NCBI GenBank assembly: GCA_001657325.1 | Contig: LWRO01000017.1 | Location: 62,001-126,000 of the forward strand | Length of the DNA stretch: 64,000 bases | Direction of reading: 5' to 3' | Source: Geitlerinema sp. BBD 1991-9 | GTDB taxonomy: Bacteria > Cyanobacteriota > Cyanobacteriia > Cyanobacteriales > Geitlerinemataceae | Shown: positions 55,481-64,000 of the stretch, in pieces | Numbering within the stretch: position 1 is the first letter of the stretch | Layout of the letters: each line of letters starts with the position of its first letter | Program-made: the position numbers and the translations under genes | Notes under the pieces: model-generated | Told to the model about the DNA's origin: nothing | The model's database searches: none | The model's input: the letters and a program-made list of their open reading frames with translations, nothing else

Positions 55481-55744
55481 TTCGATCGAACGTTACTAGA
55501 GGTGTTGAGCTGCCTCCGATCTCGCTTTCGATCGATAAATTTCTAACGGCATGAGACAGGCGCATGAGCCAATCGTGCGCCCGTTTTTTCGGCGAGACTG
55601 TTGCAACACTACCGAGTCGCGAAAAAAATTGCGGCTCCGACGATCGAGCCGAGCAATGCTAACGGAACCCACAAGTTTGGTATATCAGCCCAGGTCATCG
55701 AATCGAGTACGATAAAGGACAAATCAAACGGGATCGCACGACCC

Positions 55745-58261
55745 ATGATAGCGTCCGAACGAGTCACCTGGCTGAAAACGAACACGCGGTTGAGCGAACT
55801 GTCCGATGTCACCCTCGCGGAGTTCGCCGCAACGATCGAGGTGCGAACGGTTGCCGCCAACACCCGCCTCTCGAATACTGACGCACTTCCCGACGGAATT
55901 TATATCATCTACGAAGGTCGAGTGTACTGCGATCGACCCACGGCAAAATTTTGTTCGACGCCCGGCGCGATCCTCTATTTACAAGACGTTTTACTCGATC
56001 GACCGGTTTCAGGAGTCCTCACAACCCTCACGGATACTCAACTGTGGTGGATTTCCCGCCAACGCTTTCGAGAACTGCTCGAACGCCATCCCGAACTCGC
56101 TCAAATCCTGTCTCGTCAACTCGCGGCCGCCCTCGATCGGGTTTCGACCGAACTCGCCTACGAACGCGAGCGCCAAGCGGCCCTTCGTCCCTATCTCGTT
56201 CCCCGCATCCGACGCGGCATCATTGGAAACAGTCGTTACGCCGTTCGCCTTCGATCGCAAATCGAACAAGCGGCCCGAGATCGCCAGTCCGTTCTGATTT
56301 TCGGCGAACCTGGACTGGAAAAAGATAACGTTGCTGCTCTCGTACACTACAGTTCCCGCTGGCGGCGCGAACCGATGGTAAAACTGACGAGCAGTCTCCT
56401 CCAAACAAGCGGTGTGGATTTGTTTGGTCGATCGAACGGCAAGCCCGGTATCCTTGAATGGGTGGGAACCGGAACCGTCGTTCTCAACAACGTTCAAGAC
56501 TTACCTGACGAACTGAGACCTAAAATTTCCCGTCTCCTCGAAACCCGAACTTATATACCCGTCAACCGTAACGGCGATCCCCCTCTAGAACCCCGTTTTT
56601 GCGATGCCCGCGTCGTCCTCATTTCTGAGCGCGTCTTACCGGAACTCGAACCGTTCGTCGCACATACCATCAAGGTTCCTCCCCTGCGCGTTCGCAAAGC
56701 TGACATTAAAGCTAAAGTCGATTACTATCTCCGGTTGTGCTGTCAAGCTCGAGGACTTCCCAAACCGACCGTCACCCCCGAAGCTATCCGTCGCTTGCAA
56801 AGTTACGACTTTCCGAACAACTTGCGCGAGTTGGACAGTCTCGTCAAACGAGCTGTCACGCAAGCTTCAGGCGCATCCGAACTGACGGAAGAGTTGTTTT
56901 GGTCGAAAGACAACAAAAAAACGAAGTTTCGCTTCAACTTGTTCAAGGCCTATCCGCAATTGCGGCAGTTTCTCCGCAGCAATTTTTGGCCAGACGGTTT
57001 AAACTACGGCGTGACCTCTTGGGTTTTTGCCCTCGTGGTGATTGTGTTGTTTGTCGGGCCGCAAACTCGAGATCGAAACTTCGCACTCAATCTATTCTGG
57101 GCTTGGTGGTGGCCGCTCGTACTCGTTGGCTTTCCCTTTGTTGGACGATTGTGGTGTTCGGTCTGTCCGTTTATGATTTACGGCGAAATCGCGCAAAAAC
57201 TGTCGCTAAAACTGTTTCCTCGATCGCTCAAACGCTGGCCGCGCGAAACGGCCGAACAGTGGGGTGGTTGGTTTCTGTTTGGCTTGTTTGCACTGATTTT
57301 TCTCTGGGAAGAACTTTGGAAGTTAGAAAATACAGCCTATTTATCGAGCTGTTTGCTACTGCTGATTACAGCAGGGGCAATTATTTTTTCGTTAATTTTC
57401 GAGCGACGGTTTTGGTGTCGCTATCTCTGTCCGATTGGTGGAATGAACGGCTTGTTCGCCAAGCTATCGATGACCGAATTGCGGGCACAGACGGGAATTT
57501 GCTCGGCAGAGTGTACGACTTATCAGTGTTATAAAGGCGGGCCGGAAAAGGGAGAGGGACAGGAAACTGATGGCTGCCCACTCTACTCGCATCCCGCACA
57601 ATTACAGGACAATCGAGATTGCGTCTTGTGCATGACTTGTTTGAAAGCTTGTCCTCATCGTTCGGTAGAGTTTAACTGGCGGCTACCGGGTATCGAGCTG
57701 TGGACGACGCACGTTCCTCGAAGTTATGAAGTGGCGTTGTTGTTTCTCCTCCTCAGCGGCGTATTTCTCCATCGCTTGCCAGAACTTCAGGAGACGTTGC
57801 AGTGGTCTTTCGATCTCGATCGATTTTTACCGCACTTGGAATTGTCGCTTTTGGTGTTATTAGCTCCGGTTCTCGTACCGGTTTTCGGCTATTTAACGAT
57901 TTACGGGATTCATCGAGTTTGGAAAACGCCAAAGCCTCGATCGTTTGTCGAGTTATCGTATGGTTATCTTCCGCTTGTTTTGGGTGGTAATCTCGCTCAT
58001 TATTTAACATTGGGTTTGGGTGAAGCCGGGCAAATTCTCCCGACGATATGGGAAACTTTTGGCTCGAGTGGTGCGAATTTGCCGATTTGGGCTGCCAATT
58101 CTGCGGTTATCGCATTTTTACAAGGAACGACGCTGATTCTAGCGACAATTGTGTCGATTGTCTTAACTCAGAAAATTGCCAAACAGCCGTTTTGGACGTT
58201 ACTTCCCCAGCATCTGACTTCACTCTCGATCTCCTTTGCGTTTTGGACGATCGTTCTCTAA
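55745..58261 (+). CDS. fusion of cyclic-nucleotide-binding domain, degenerate sigma-54-type AAA+ domain and NapH/NosR-like membrane polyferredoxin
   Basis: With the ATG at 55745 the protein has 838 residues (a TTG at 55601 would add 48). Residues about 15-105 form a CNB-like domain. Residues about 157-377 are an AAA+ domain of sigma-54-activator type, in which Walker A reads GEPGLEKDN (187-195) and Walker B VVLNNVQ (245-251), so the catalytic residues are lost, and no GAFTGA loop is seen. The C-terminal half has about eight to ten membrane helices and cysteine motifs: CSVCPF (471-476), CRYLCPIGG (558-566), and the 4Fe-4S ferredoxin-like CVLCMTCLKACP (626-637), plus CSAEC. It is therefore a membrane iron-sulfur electron-transfer protein with a non-catalytic regulatory N-half. 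It starts 264 bp after hetR. Function unknown. Confidence 0.87.
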   Translation: MIASERVTWLKTNTRLSELSDVTLAEFAATIEVRTVAANTRLSNTDALPDGIYIIYEGRVYCDRPTAKFCSTPGAILYLQDVLLDRPVSGVLTTLTDTQLWWISRQRFRELLERHPELAQILSRQLAAALDRVSTELAYERERQAALRPYLVPRIRRGIIGNSRYAVRLRSQIEQAARDRQSVLIFGEPGLEKDNVAALVHYSSRWRREPMVKLTSSLLQTSGVDLFGRSNGKPGILEWVGTGTVVLNNVQDLPDELRPKISRLLETRTYIPVNRNGDPPLEPRFCDARVVLISERVLPELEPFVAHTIKVPPLRVRKADIKAKVDYYLRLCCQARGLPKPTVTPEAIRRLQSYDFPNNLRELDSLVKRAVTQASGASELTEELFWSKDNKKTKFRFNLFKAYPQLRQFLRSNFWPDGLNYGVTSWVFALVVIVLFVGPQTRDRNFALNLFWAWWWPLVLVGFPFVGRLWCSVCPFMIYGEIAQKLSLKLFPRSLKRWPRETAEQWGGWFLFGLFALIFLWEELWKLENTAYLSSCLLLLITAGAIIFSLIFERRFWCRYLCPIGGMNGLFAKLSMTELRAQTGICSAECTTYQCYKGGPEKGEGQETDGCPLYSHPAQLQDNRDCVLCMTCLKACPHRSVEFNWRLPGIELWTTHVPRSYEVALLFLLLSGVFLHRLPELQETLQWSFDLDRFLPHLELSLLVLLAPVLVPVFGYLTIYGIHRVWKTPKPRSFVELSYGYLPLVLGGNLAHYLTLGLGEAGQILPTIWETFGSSGANLPIWAANSAVIAFLQGTTLILATIVSIVLTQKIAKQPFWTLLPQHLTSLSISFAFWTIVL

Positions 58262-58711
58262 AAAACCGATACAAAAACTTACGTTTTTTGGGAAATCTTT
58301 ACGGCTCGAGAACTTGACAAATCAACGAGGAAGTGTGTCTCAATACAGCACCTGAATTGAAACTGGATTGTATCGAACGCTGATTCAATCATGAATGAGT
58401 AGACTTTAGTTAGATCGTTATCGAGATCGATCGACGTGTTAAAAGATCGTGAAAAGCCTAACAAACACCCGACAATATCTGTAAACTTTTAGCTGTTATG
58501 TTAGATTCGTTCGATCGATCCTCAATCGATCGAGGTGCTGCCAAATCACAGGGTTTAAAAGAAGGGTCGAGCGCTTTTGGGTAAATTGGCACTGCAATCG
58601 AGGATAAAGAAGCGCCACTCGCAACAACCAATCGATCCCACTGGAATAAGGAACTGCCAATTGGAGCAACCCAACCAACGAGATCGATCGATTTGGAACC
58701 GTCAGCCAATT
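58262..58711. other. 450-bp intergenic region
   Basis: No gene is supported. An 83-codon frame on the minus strand (58458-58709) is compositionally protein-like but has no family features or ribosome-binding site. It lies just downstream of the sigma factor gene. Several CGATCG-rich short palindromes are present, but no clear terminator. Confidence 0.45.
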
Positions 58712-60013
58712 CTATCGGATATATTCTTTCAGAATGCTGTTGCGGTTGGGGTGGCGTAGTTTGCGAAGTGCTTTGGCTTCGATTTGGCGAATCCTCTCCC
58801 GAGTTACGTTGAAGATTTGACCGATTTCCTCGAGCGTTTTCATGCGTCCGTCGTCCAAACCGTAACGCAAGCGCAGAACATCTCGTTCGCGGGGGCTGAG
58901 GGTATCGAGGACGCTTTCTAGGTCTTCCCGCAACAAACTCTTCGACACCTGATCTTCTGGTGTTTCACCGTCCGACTCAATAAAGTCGCCCAGACGGGAA
59001 TCTTCTTCCTTCCCAATCGGCGTTTCCAAAGAAATGGGAAGCTGAGCTGATTTCGCGATAAACCGAAGCTTCTCGATGGTCATTTCCATACGAGTTGCAA
59101 TTTCTTCTTCCGTCGGCTTCCGCCCCATTTCCTGAGATAGCAGCTTGGTCGTTTTCTTAATCCGAGAAATCGTTTCGTACAAGTGAACCGGCAAGCGAAT
59201 TGTCCGAGACTGGTCGGCAATCGCGCGAGTAATAGCTTGTCGAATCCACCAAGTTGCGTAGGTGGAAAACTTGTACCCTTTTTCGTGATCGAATTTTTCC
59301 GCTGCGCGAATCAATCCCAAGCTGCCTTCTTGAATCAAATCTTGGAAAGACAGACCGCGATTCATGTATTTTTTCGCGATCGACACGACGAGCCTCAGGT
59401 TCGACTGAACCATTTTGTCTTTTGCCCGACGGTTTTTGTACAGACGAGAGCGGAACGATAAGTAAAATTTGCGGCCTTGTGCTGCCCAGGCTTTGGCAAT
59501 TTCCGCATCTTTGAGGGATTCTCGAACGGCCGGCCAGACATATTTCTCCGTGTCGGGCTTGTGCCCCTTCTCTTGTGTTAGTTTCTCTCGAATCGGATCG
59601 GCAATCCAAGCGAGTTTTGCCCACTCCTCTTGAGAGAGCGAACGACCGTTTTCCTCTTCAAACTGACCCTGTAAAGCTTCCAAATAGAGCAAGTCTTCAA
59701 TCAGACGAGCCAATTCGATTTCCTCATCTGCCCGTAATAGGCGAATCCGACCGATTTCTTGAAGATACAGACGGATTGAGTCTTCCGTATAGTGTTTCTT
59801 TTTAGCCTGAGTTTTACGCTTCGATCGCGCTTTTCCAGGCTTTACCTCCGGTTCCTCTCCTTCTGCTTCGAGGTAATCCTCTGCTTCGGGGGTGTCGAGT
59901 GCCTCATCGGGGCGAATATCGTCTTGCATGAGCAAATCGATTTCGTTTTCCGGTTGGCCGACACTGGTTAGTGCGTTTTGCTCGATAGCGAGTACGTTAT
60001 TAGCCTGGGTCAT
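58712..60013 (-). CDS. sigA: principal RNA polymerase sigma factor SigA/RpoD
   Basis: The 433-residue group 1 sigma factor has the acidic N-terminus of cyanobacterial SigA. Region 1.2 is [15 protein letters not shown]. Region 2 reads [34 protein letters not shown], and [13 protein letters not shown] (the -10 recognition helix). Region 3 is [13 protein letters not shown]. Region 4.2 is [20 protein letters not shown] with ALRKLRH. It should be the housekeeping sigma, matching the sigma-70-type promoters seen here. The 5' region carries an alternative-hairpin element (60106-60145). Confidence 0.97.
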   Translation of the reverse strand: MTQANNVLAIEQNALTSVGQPENEIDLLMQDDIRPDEALDTPEAEDYLEAEGEEPEVKPGKARSKRKTQAKKKHYTEDSIRLYLQEIGRIRLLRADEEIELARLIEDLLYLEALQGQFEEENGRSLSQEEWAKLAWIADPIREKLTQEKGHKPDTEKYVWPAVRESLKDAEIAKAWAAQGRKFYLSFRSRLYKNRRAKDKMVQSNLRLVVSIAKKYMNRGLSFQDLIQEGSLGLIRAAEKFDHEKGYKFSTYATWWIRQAITRAIADQSRTIRLPVHLYETISRIKKTTKLLSQEMGRKPTEEEIATRMEMTIEKLRFIAKSAQLPISLETPIGKEEDSRLGDFIESDGETPEDQVSKSLLREDLESVLDTLSPRERDVLRLRYGLDDGRMKTLEEIGQIFNVTRERIRQIEAKALRKLRHPNRNSILKEYIR

Positions 60014-60105
60014 GCCGCGTTCCTCATGTTCGATGTAATTCGACTAATGCAATTAGATTGCGTTATTTTAAGTAATTTCACGCGATCTCGGGTGACATCT
60101 ACGAG

Positions 60106-60145
60106 GTTGAGTGAAAAGCTTACCTAGCTTAACTCAACTTTTCAC
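60106..60145. promoter_or_regulatory. overlapping alternative hairpins upstream of sigA
   Basis: GTTGAGT (60106-60112) pairs with ACTCAAC (60132-60138), supported by an inner AAGCT/AGCTT. An alternative stem GTGAAAAG (60111-60118) pairs with CTTTTCAC (60138-60145). The two cannot form together. It lies about 95 bp before the sigA start and 290 bp after the deacetylase stop. The rest of the 421-bp gap 60014-60434 shows no gene. A switch role is speculative. Confidence 0.5.
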
Positions 60146-60434
60146 AACTGCGATCGAGTCGGAAACTTGCGATCGAAATTGCAACTGCTTGGAAGCACCT
60201 CGAGAGCGGATAACACTAAGCGGGGAAAATGCCTCTCCGATTGTAGCCGTTTTTGCTAAAAACGCACGTTCGAGCATAGATCTCACTTTCCCTGATGGTG
60301 AACGATCGAGTCGAGTAAAGCTCGAGATCGCAAAGCGCTCGAACCTTAAAATTTTGAAATGTGTACGAGATCGCAACTTTGTAAAACGCACTCGATCGTC
60401 GCGCTTAAGTGTAAGTTAACGCAACTTTCTGGGT

Positions 60435-61133
60435 CTAGCCACTAATTTGGCATAGATTAAGTTGCCATAGCTCGTCGATATTAACAAATCGATACTTTTG
60501 TTGTTGTAGGCGCTCGACAATCTCCTGCGTATGGATGGCGACCTCTGCACCTCCCAACTGACCGTCGTGTAAAACGACTAACGAGCCAGGTTTGACCTGG
60601 CGCATTACACGATCGACGACGATAGAAATCCCCGGACAGACCCAATCTTCCGGTACGACACTCCACATCACGGGACGATAACCCCACTGGTGAAGCCATT
60701 GCAGGGTTTGTGGCGTAAACAAGCCGTTTGGCGGTCGCACGTCGCGAACCCGTTCTCGCACCCAGGTTAGGGGTAAATCGCAAGCCCGAGCGATCGAAAC
60801 TTGCGTGCTTTCTAAACTAGTTTTCAGTTCTTTGGCAGTTAACTGCGGAAAGGAACGATGGGTATCGCCATGCAAAGCGATCCAATGGCCCCGGTTGAAA
60901 ACAGCTTTAGCGACTTCCGGATATCGACGCACGCAACTGCCTAACCAAAAGAAACTCGCAACAATCCCAAATTCATCTAAAACATCGAGTAACTGTAGCG
61001 TGTACTCGGGATGGGGCCCGTCGTCAAACGTTAAGGCAACGATCGCTTCCGACGTGTGTGCCGACCACAGGCAATGGGGAAACGTCAGTTGAAGAATTCG
61101 ATAGAGCCAGGGATATAGAAATGCAAATTGCAT
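60435..61133 (-). CDS. polysaccharide deacetylase family (NodB-homology) protein
   Basis: The 232-residue protein has the NodB motifs: MT1 TFDDGP with metal Asp38 (35-40), MT2 HGDTH with H88 and H92, MT3 RPPNG (about 133-137), and LVVLHDG near the C-terminus. It should remove acetyl groups from a polysaccharide or peptidoglycan. A hydrophobic N-terminus (FAFLYPWLYRILQLTFP) may be a membrane anchor. The substrate is unknown. It is divergent from the prenyltransferase gene. Confidence 0.92.
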   Translation of the reverse strand: MQFAFLYPWLYRILQLTFPHCLWSAHTSEAIVALTFDDGPHPEYTLQLLDVLDEFGIVASFFWLGSCVRRYPEVAKAVFNRGHWIALHGDTHRSFPQLTAKELKTSLESTQVSIARACDLPLTWVRERVRDVRPPNGLFTPQTLQWLHQWGYRPVMWSVVPEDWVCPGISIVVDRVMRQVKPGSLVVLHDGQLGGAEVAIHTQEIVERLQQQKYRFVNIDELWQLNLCQISG

Positions 61134-61324
61134 CGAGTCTTATATATGGATGACAAAACTGAACTCTGAGGATTTTTTACAAAAATTCAAGTAACGAGAT
61201 TGAGATTCGATCGCCCGCCTACAAGCCAAAGATGCGGCAGGGGACGTTCAATTCTGTTATTTTAAGTGCCGTGGGCGAGAATGCCCCGTTTTATACTCTG
61301 TTCCTCCGCGATCGCGTTTTGGCT

Positions 61325-62203
61325 ATGCTGACACAACCGCAATCAGAACCGACTTGGCAAACGATCGTTCGCTTACTGCGGTGGGACAAACCCGCCGGAC
61401 GTTTAATTTTGATGGTTCCAGCGCTATGGGCGCTGTTTTTAGCGGCACGGGGAACGCCACCGCTAGGACTCGTCGGGGTCATCGTTTTGGGAACCCTGGC
61501 GACCAGTGCAGCGGGATGTGTCGCGAACGATTTATGGGATCGCGATATCGACCCGCAAGTCGAACGCACGAAAACTCGCCCCCTGGCGGCTCGGTCTCTC
61601 TCCGTCAAAACAGGAATTGTCGTGGGAATTGTTGCCTTGGCCTGTGCGGCGGGGTTAGCGTTGTATCTCAATCCGTTTACCTTCGCTTTGTGTGTCGCAG
61701 CGGTTCCCGTGATTTTGTTATATCCAGCAGCGAAGCGAGTATTTCCGATCCCTCAGTTAGTCCTTTCGATCGCCTGGGGATTTGCGGTGTTGATTAGCTG
61801 GAGTGCTGTCACGGGAACGCTAGAAACGCCGACGGGGTGGCTGTGGGGGGCAACAGTTCTGTGGACGTTAGGCTTCGATACAATTTACGCCATGTCCGAT
61901 CGAGAAGACGATCGACGAATTGGCATTAACTCGAGCGCCTTATTTTTCGGACAGTACGTCGTGGGTTCGATCGCAGTCTTTTTCGCTGGAACCGTTGCGT
62001 GTTTAGTCGGTGTTGGCGTGACAATGAGCTTGGGTTGGAGTTTTTGGGGAGCGTCGATCGCGGCCTCAGCCGGTTGGACGTGGCAAATCTTGCGGTTGCG
62101 GCACGACGATCTACCCCGTCCCGCTTATGGAGAACTGTTCGGACAGAACGTTTGGATTGGCTTCGTGCTGTTGTTGGGGATGATTGTGGGATGTTGGGTT
62201 TGA
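61325..62203 (+). CDS. 4-hydroxybenzoate polyprenyltransferase-like (UbiA family)
   Basis: The 292-residue membrane protein has about eight to nine helices and both UbiA aspartate motifs: NDLWDRDID (first NDxxDxxxD) and SDREDDRRIGINS. In cyanobacteria a close relative attaches a polyprenyl chain to 4-hydroxybenzoate for plastoquinone synthesis, which is the likely job here; a related quinone or tocopherol step is possible. An upstream frame to 61232 is not part of the family. The ATG at 61325 starts MLTQPQSEPTWQTIVRLL, just before WDKPAG, which fits. Confidence 0.9.
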   Translation: MLTQPQSEPTWQTIVRLLRWDKPAGRLILMVPALWALFLAARGTPPLGLVGVIVLGTLATSAAGCVANDLWDRDIDPQVERTKTRPLAARSLSVKTGIVVGIVALACAAGLALYLNPFTFALCVAAVPVILLYPAAKRVFPIPQLVLSIAWGFAVLISWSAVTGTLETPTGWLWGATVLWTLGFDTIYAMSDREDDRRIGINSSALFFGQYVVGSIAVFFAGTVACLVGVGVTMSLGWSFWGASIAASAGWTWQILRLRHDDLPRPAYGELFGQNVWIGFVLLLGMIVGCWV

Positions 62204-62671
62204 ATTATCGATCGATATTGTTACCGCCCATCTCTACCTAACTCTGGGACACATAGCAGTCCTCCCAAAACACTGACCAATTACAGAGCGCGCGAGAACA
62301 CTGCTTGCGGTGTTCTCAGGTGAATTTTGAACCCGATTTATAAATTTATTAAACACTTTCAAGAAATTGAGTAATATATATAAAAGAGGGCTTTAAAGCA
62401 ATAAAGTCCGAGTTGGAATTGCAAGTATTCATCAATTTCTCAGAAAGATTCTCCCTTGTTTTTTATTTTTTACGCTAGCAAGTCTCAATGTTTTGCAGGT
62501 TAAAAAATCTCAAAACTACCATATATCAATAGTTTTGGTAGTAGATTTTGCTTTTCGAGCGTAAAAACTTGCTATACATTGTTTTTCTTCTCGGACTTTT
62601 TATTAAAGATAGTGTCTCGTAAAGCGCTCAATCAGTATATTGCTCAACAATACGCAGGAGCATTCGGGTGT
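62204..62671. other. AT-rich intergenic region with a hairpin
   Basis: GAGAACAC (62294-62301) pairs with GTGTTCTC (62310-62317), extended by three further pairs, around 90 bp after the prenyltransferase. It may terminate that transcript, although no T-run follows. From about 62330 the sequence is A/T-rich and resembles the region before the other RTX gene, probably a promoter. A TTG frame from 62579 would add 31 residues to the RTX protein. Confidence 0.5.
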
Positions 62672-63109
62672 ATGGTTGCCCAAGATAAATTCTTAAGCAA
62701 TTCTAATGCGTTTTCAGGTAATTATTTAGACGGTTCCCTTTATGAAGACACAATTGTGACTTTGACTGGGGACGATCTCGTACGCGGCCTAGATGGAGAC
62801 GATCGAATTGAGGGCGAGGCAGGACACGATTACTTAAACGGTAACCAAGGCAAAGACACGGTTATAGGAGGTGACGGGGACGATTGGCTACAAGGGGGCA
62901 AACAGGACGATGAAGTCTTTGGAGATGAAGGTAACGATATTCTGTTTGGCGACTTGGGAAGCGATCTTCTCGACGGCGGCGCGGGGAACGATATGCTGGT
63001 CGGTGGTAACGGCAGACTCTTGCCTATCGGTGCTGTAGAAGAGCGCGATTTTCTCCGTGGTGGGGACGGTGATGATGCACTCCAGGGAAATGAGGGTGAG
63101 ACACCTTAA
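62672..63109 (+). pseudogene. RTX calcium-binding adhesin, 5' part before an apparent frameshift
   Basis: The frame, started at the ATG at 62672 (AGGAG at 62656-62660), encodes RTX nonapeptide repeats such as GGDGDDWLQGGKQDDEVFGDEG and GNDILFGDLGSDLLDGGAGND. It ends with GNEGETP and a stop at 63107-63109. The same repeat pattern continues directly in the next frame, so a single base seems to be missing around 63098-63102 (expected reading GEDTL, seen GETP-stop). A sequencing error, a true null allele and programmed frameshifting are all possible. No homopolymer lies at the point. Confidence 0.8.
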
Positions 63110-64000
63110 AGGGTGGTCGCGGCCGAGACACGATTCAGAGTGGTAAAGATGACGATATCCTTGACGGCGGGAGTGGTAACGATCTCCTCTTCGGTGATTT
63201 TGGAGCTGATACGTTAAGAGGCGGTGAAGGTTCAGACGTTTTTAGCTTCGGTCGTCGATCGAGCGTGTCAGGTTTTTTGTCTACAGGCGGCCCGACCCTA
63301 CAAGATGCGGATGTCATTCTCGACTTCGCAAGTGATGGCGACATCCTCGAGACCATCGGGGGACTGACGATCGATCGTTTAAATATTTTCCAGGGCAGTG
63401 GTGATTTTGCAGGAGATACGATTTTACAAGACAAGGACACTGGAGAATTTCTGGTGATTTTGCTAGGGATCGATCGAAATGAAATCAGCGCTGACGACAA
63501 TACACATCTAATACGTGTTGTTCCCGAACCCAGTTTTGCTCCATCGCCATCTCCAGTCCCATCTTCTCCATCTCCCGTTTCAACACCGACCAACGTTCCA
63601 CCAATAGCCAACGACGATGTCAGCAATACACTAGCCAATACTGCTGTCACGTTGAATTTGACTGCGAACGATACAGACAGCGATGGAGCGATTGTCCCCA
63701 GTACAGCGATCGTTTTGTCCGAACCGATCGGCGGTAGCCTACTAAATAACGGTGACGGTCGCGTAACCTATACACCCAACCTTCATTTCACGGGAACGGA
63801 TACGTTTACCTACACCGTGAACGATAACGACGGAGCAACTTCTAATACTGCCACTATTCGCATTACCGTAGCTTTACCTCCCACCCCGCCTTCTACACCA
63901 ACCCCCGTTCCCACTCCTCCGCCAACGCCTACACCTATACCCACGAACGTTCCACCGATCGCTAACAACGACACAGCTAGTACACCACTTGGCAACACAG
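63100..64000 (+). pseudogene. RTX/cadherin-like adhesin, continuation in another frame (runs off the right edge)
   Basis: This frame has no start codon of its own and is joined to the upstream repeats by the missing base. It encodes more RTX repeats (GGRGRDTIQSGKDDDILDGG, GNDLLFGDFGADTLRGG) and a spacer (about 63225-63510). A Pro/Ser-rich linker follows (about 63520-63595). A cadherin-like/tandem-95 domain comes next (PPIANDDVSNTLANTAVT, TYTPNLHFTGTDTFTYTVND), then a second proline-rich linker, and the start of another such domain (PPIANNDTASTPLGNT). This is the layout of large calcium-dependent surface adhesins exported by type I secretion. The full length is unknown. Confidence 0.82.

Overview
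This 64 kb window comes from a filamentous cyanobacterium, most likely of Oscillatoria/Geitlerinema type. The evidence is a complete kaiA-kaiB-kaiC circadian clock cluster, ndhB, hetR (a regulator of filamentous cyanobacteria), several cyanobacteria-restricted families (DUF1815, DUF2839, DUF3747), a large secreted haemagglutinin-type protein, and very frequent CGATCG cores resembling the cyanobacterial HIP1 repeat. No species can be named from sequence alone. The region looks chromosomal and ordinary in composition. I see no prophage, intact insertion sequence, CRISPR array or rRNA; one tRNA gene, tRNA-Val(GAC), is present.

Layout. 1-4.2 kb: RecQ helicase (cut by the left edge), a fasciclin-domain protein and a CPA2-type cation/proton antiporter. 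4.5-7 kb: Bfd-like ferredoxin and a BfrB-like bacterioferritin separated by about 1 kb, then 5-formyltetrahydrofolate cyclo-ligase and tRNA-Val. 7-12.7 kb: the clock region, in which a CBS/histidine kinase/double-receiver protein is divergent from kaiABC. 12.8-17.8 kb: exported WD40 protein, DUF3747 protein with a Spy-like tail, NAD kinase, membrane protein, MazG-like protein. 17.9-22.1 kb: a 1393-residue two-partner-secretion exoprotein built of repeats. 22.4-25.9 kb: a TetR regulator divergent from two glutathione transferases and an FMN split-barrel protein, with three operator-like sites between them. 26.8-36.7 kb: CHASE-domain histidine kinase, ndhB, corA, WD40 protein, acylphosphatase, a DevC/DevA-like ABC exporter and rpsU. 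36.8-44 kb: GH13 amylase, an unusual pentapeptide-repeat/HhH membrane protein, a phospholipase-D-like lipoprotein with an EF-hand loop, an unknown protein, and a His-tailed ferrochelatase/CbiX-like chelatase. 44.7-48.9 kb: RTX/DUF2135 protein, alpha/beta hydrolase, DUF1815, DUF2839 and LON-domain proteins. 48.9-54.3 kb: the str operon rpsL-rpsG-fusA-tuf-rpsJ and an IscA-like protein. 54.5-62.2 kb: hetR, a cyclic-nucleotide/AAA/polyferredoxin fusion, principal sigma factor, polysaccharide deacetylase and UbiA-type prenyltransferase. 62.6-64 kb: an RTX and cadherin-like adhesin with an apparent one-base deletion, running off the right edge.

Linked functions. kaiB and kaiC share a near-consensus promoter (TTGACA, 17 bp, TATCAT), and the divergent kinase is a candidate clock input or output partner by position. 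The TetR/GST/GST/FMN genes look like one repressor-controlled detoxification or redox unit. Bfd and BfrB point to iron storage and release. hetR lies directly upstream of a fusion protein whose AAA domain has lost the nucleotide-binding residues and which carries a NapH/NosR-like membrane iron-sulfur module. This fusion is the most unusual protein in the window. Statements about families come from motif recognition by eye; no database search was run.
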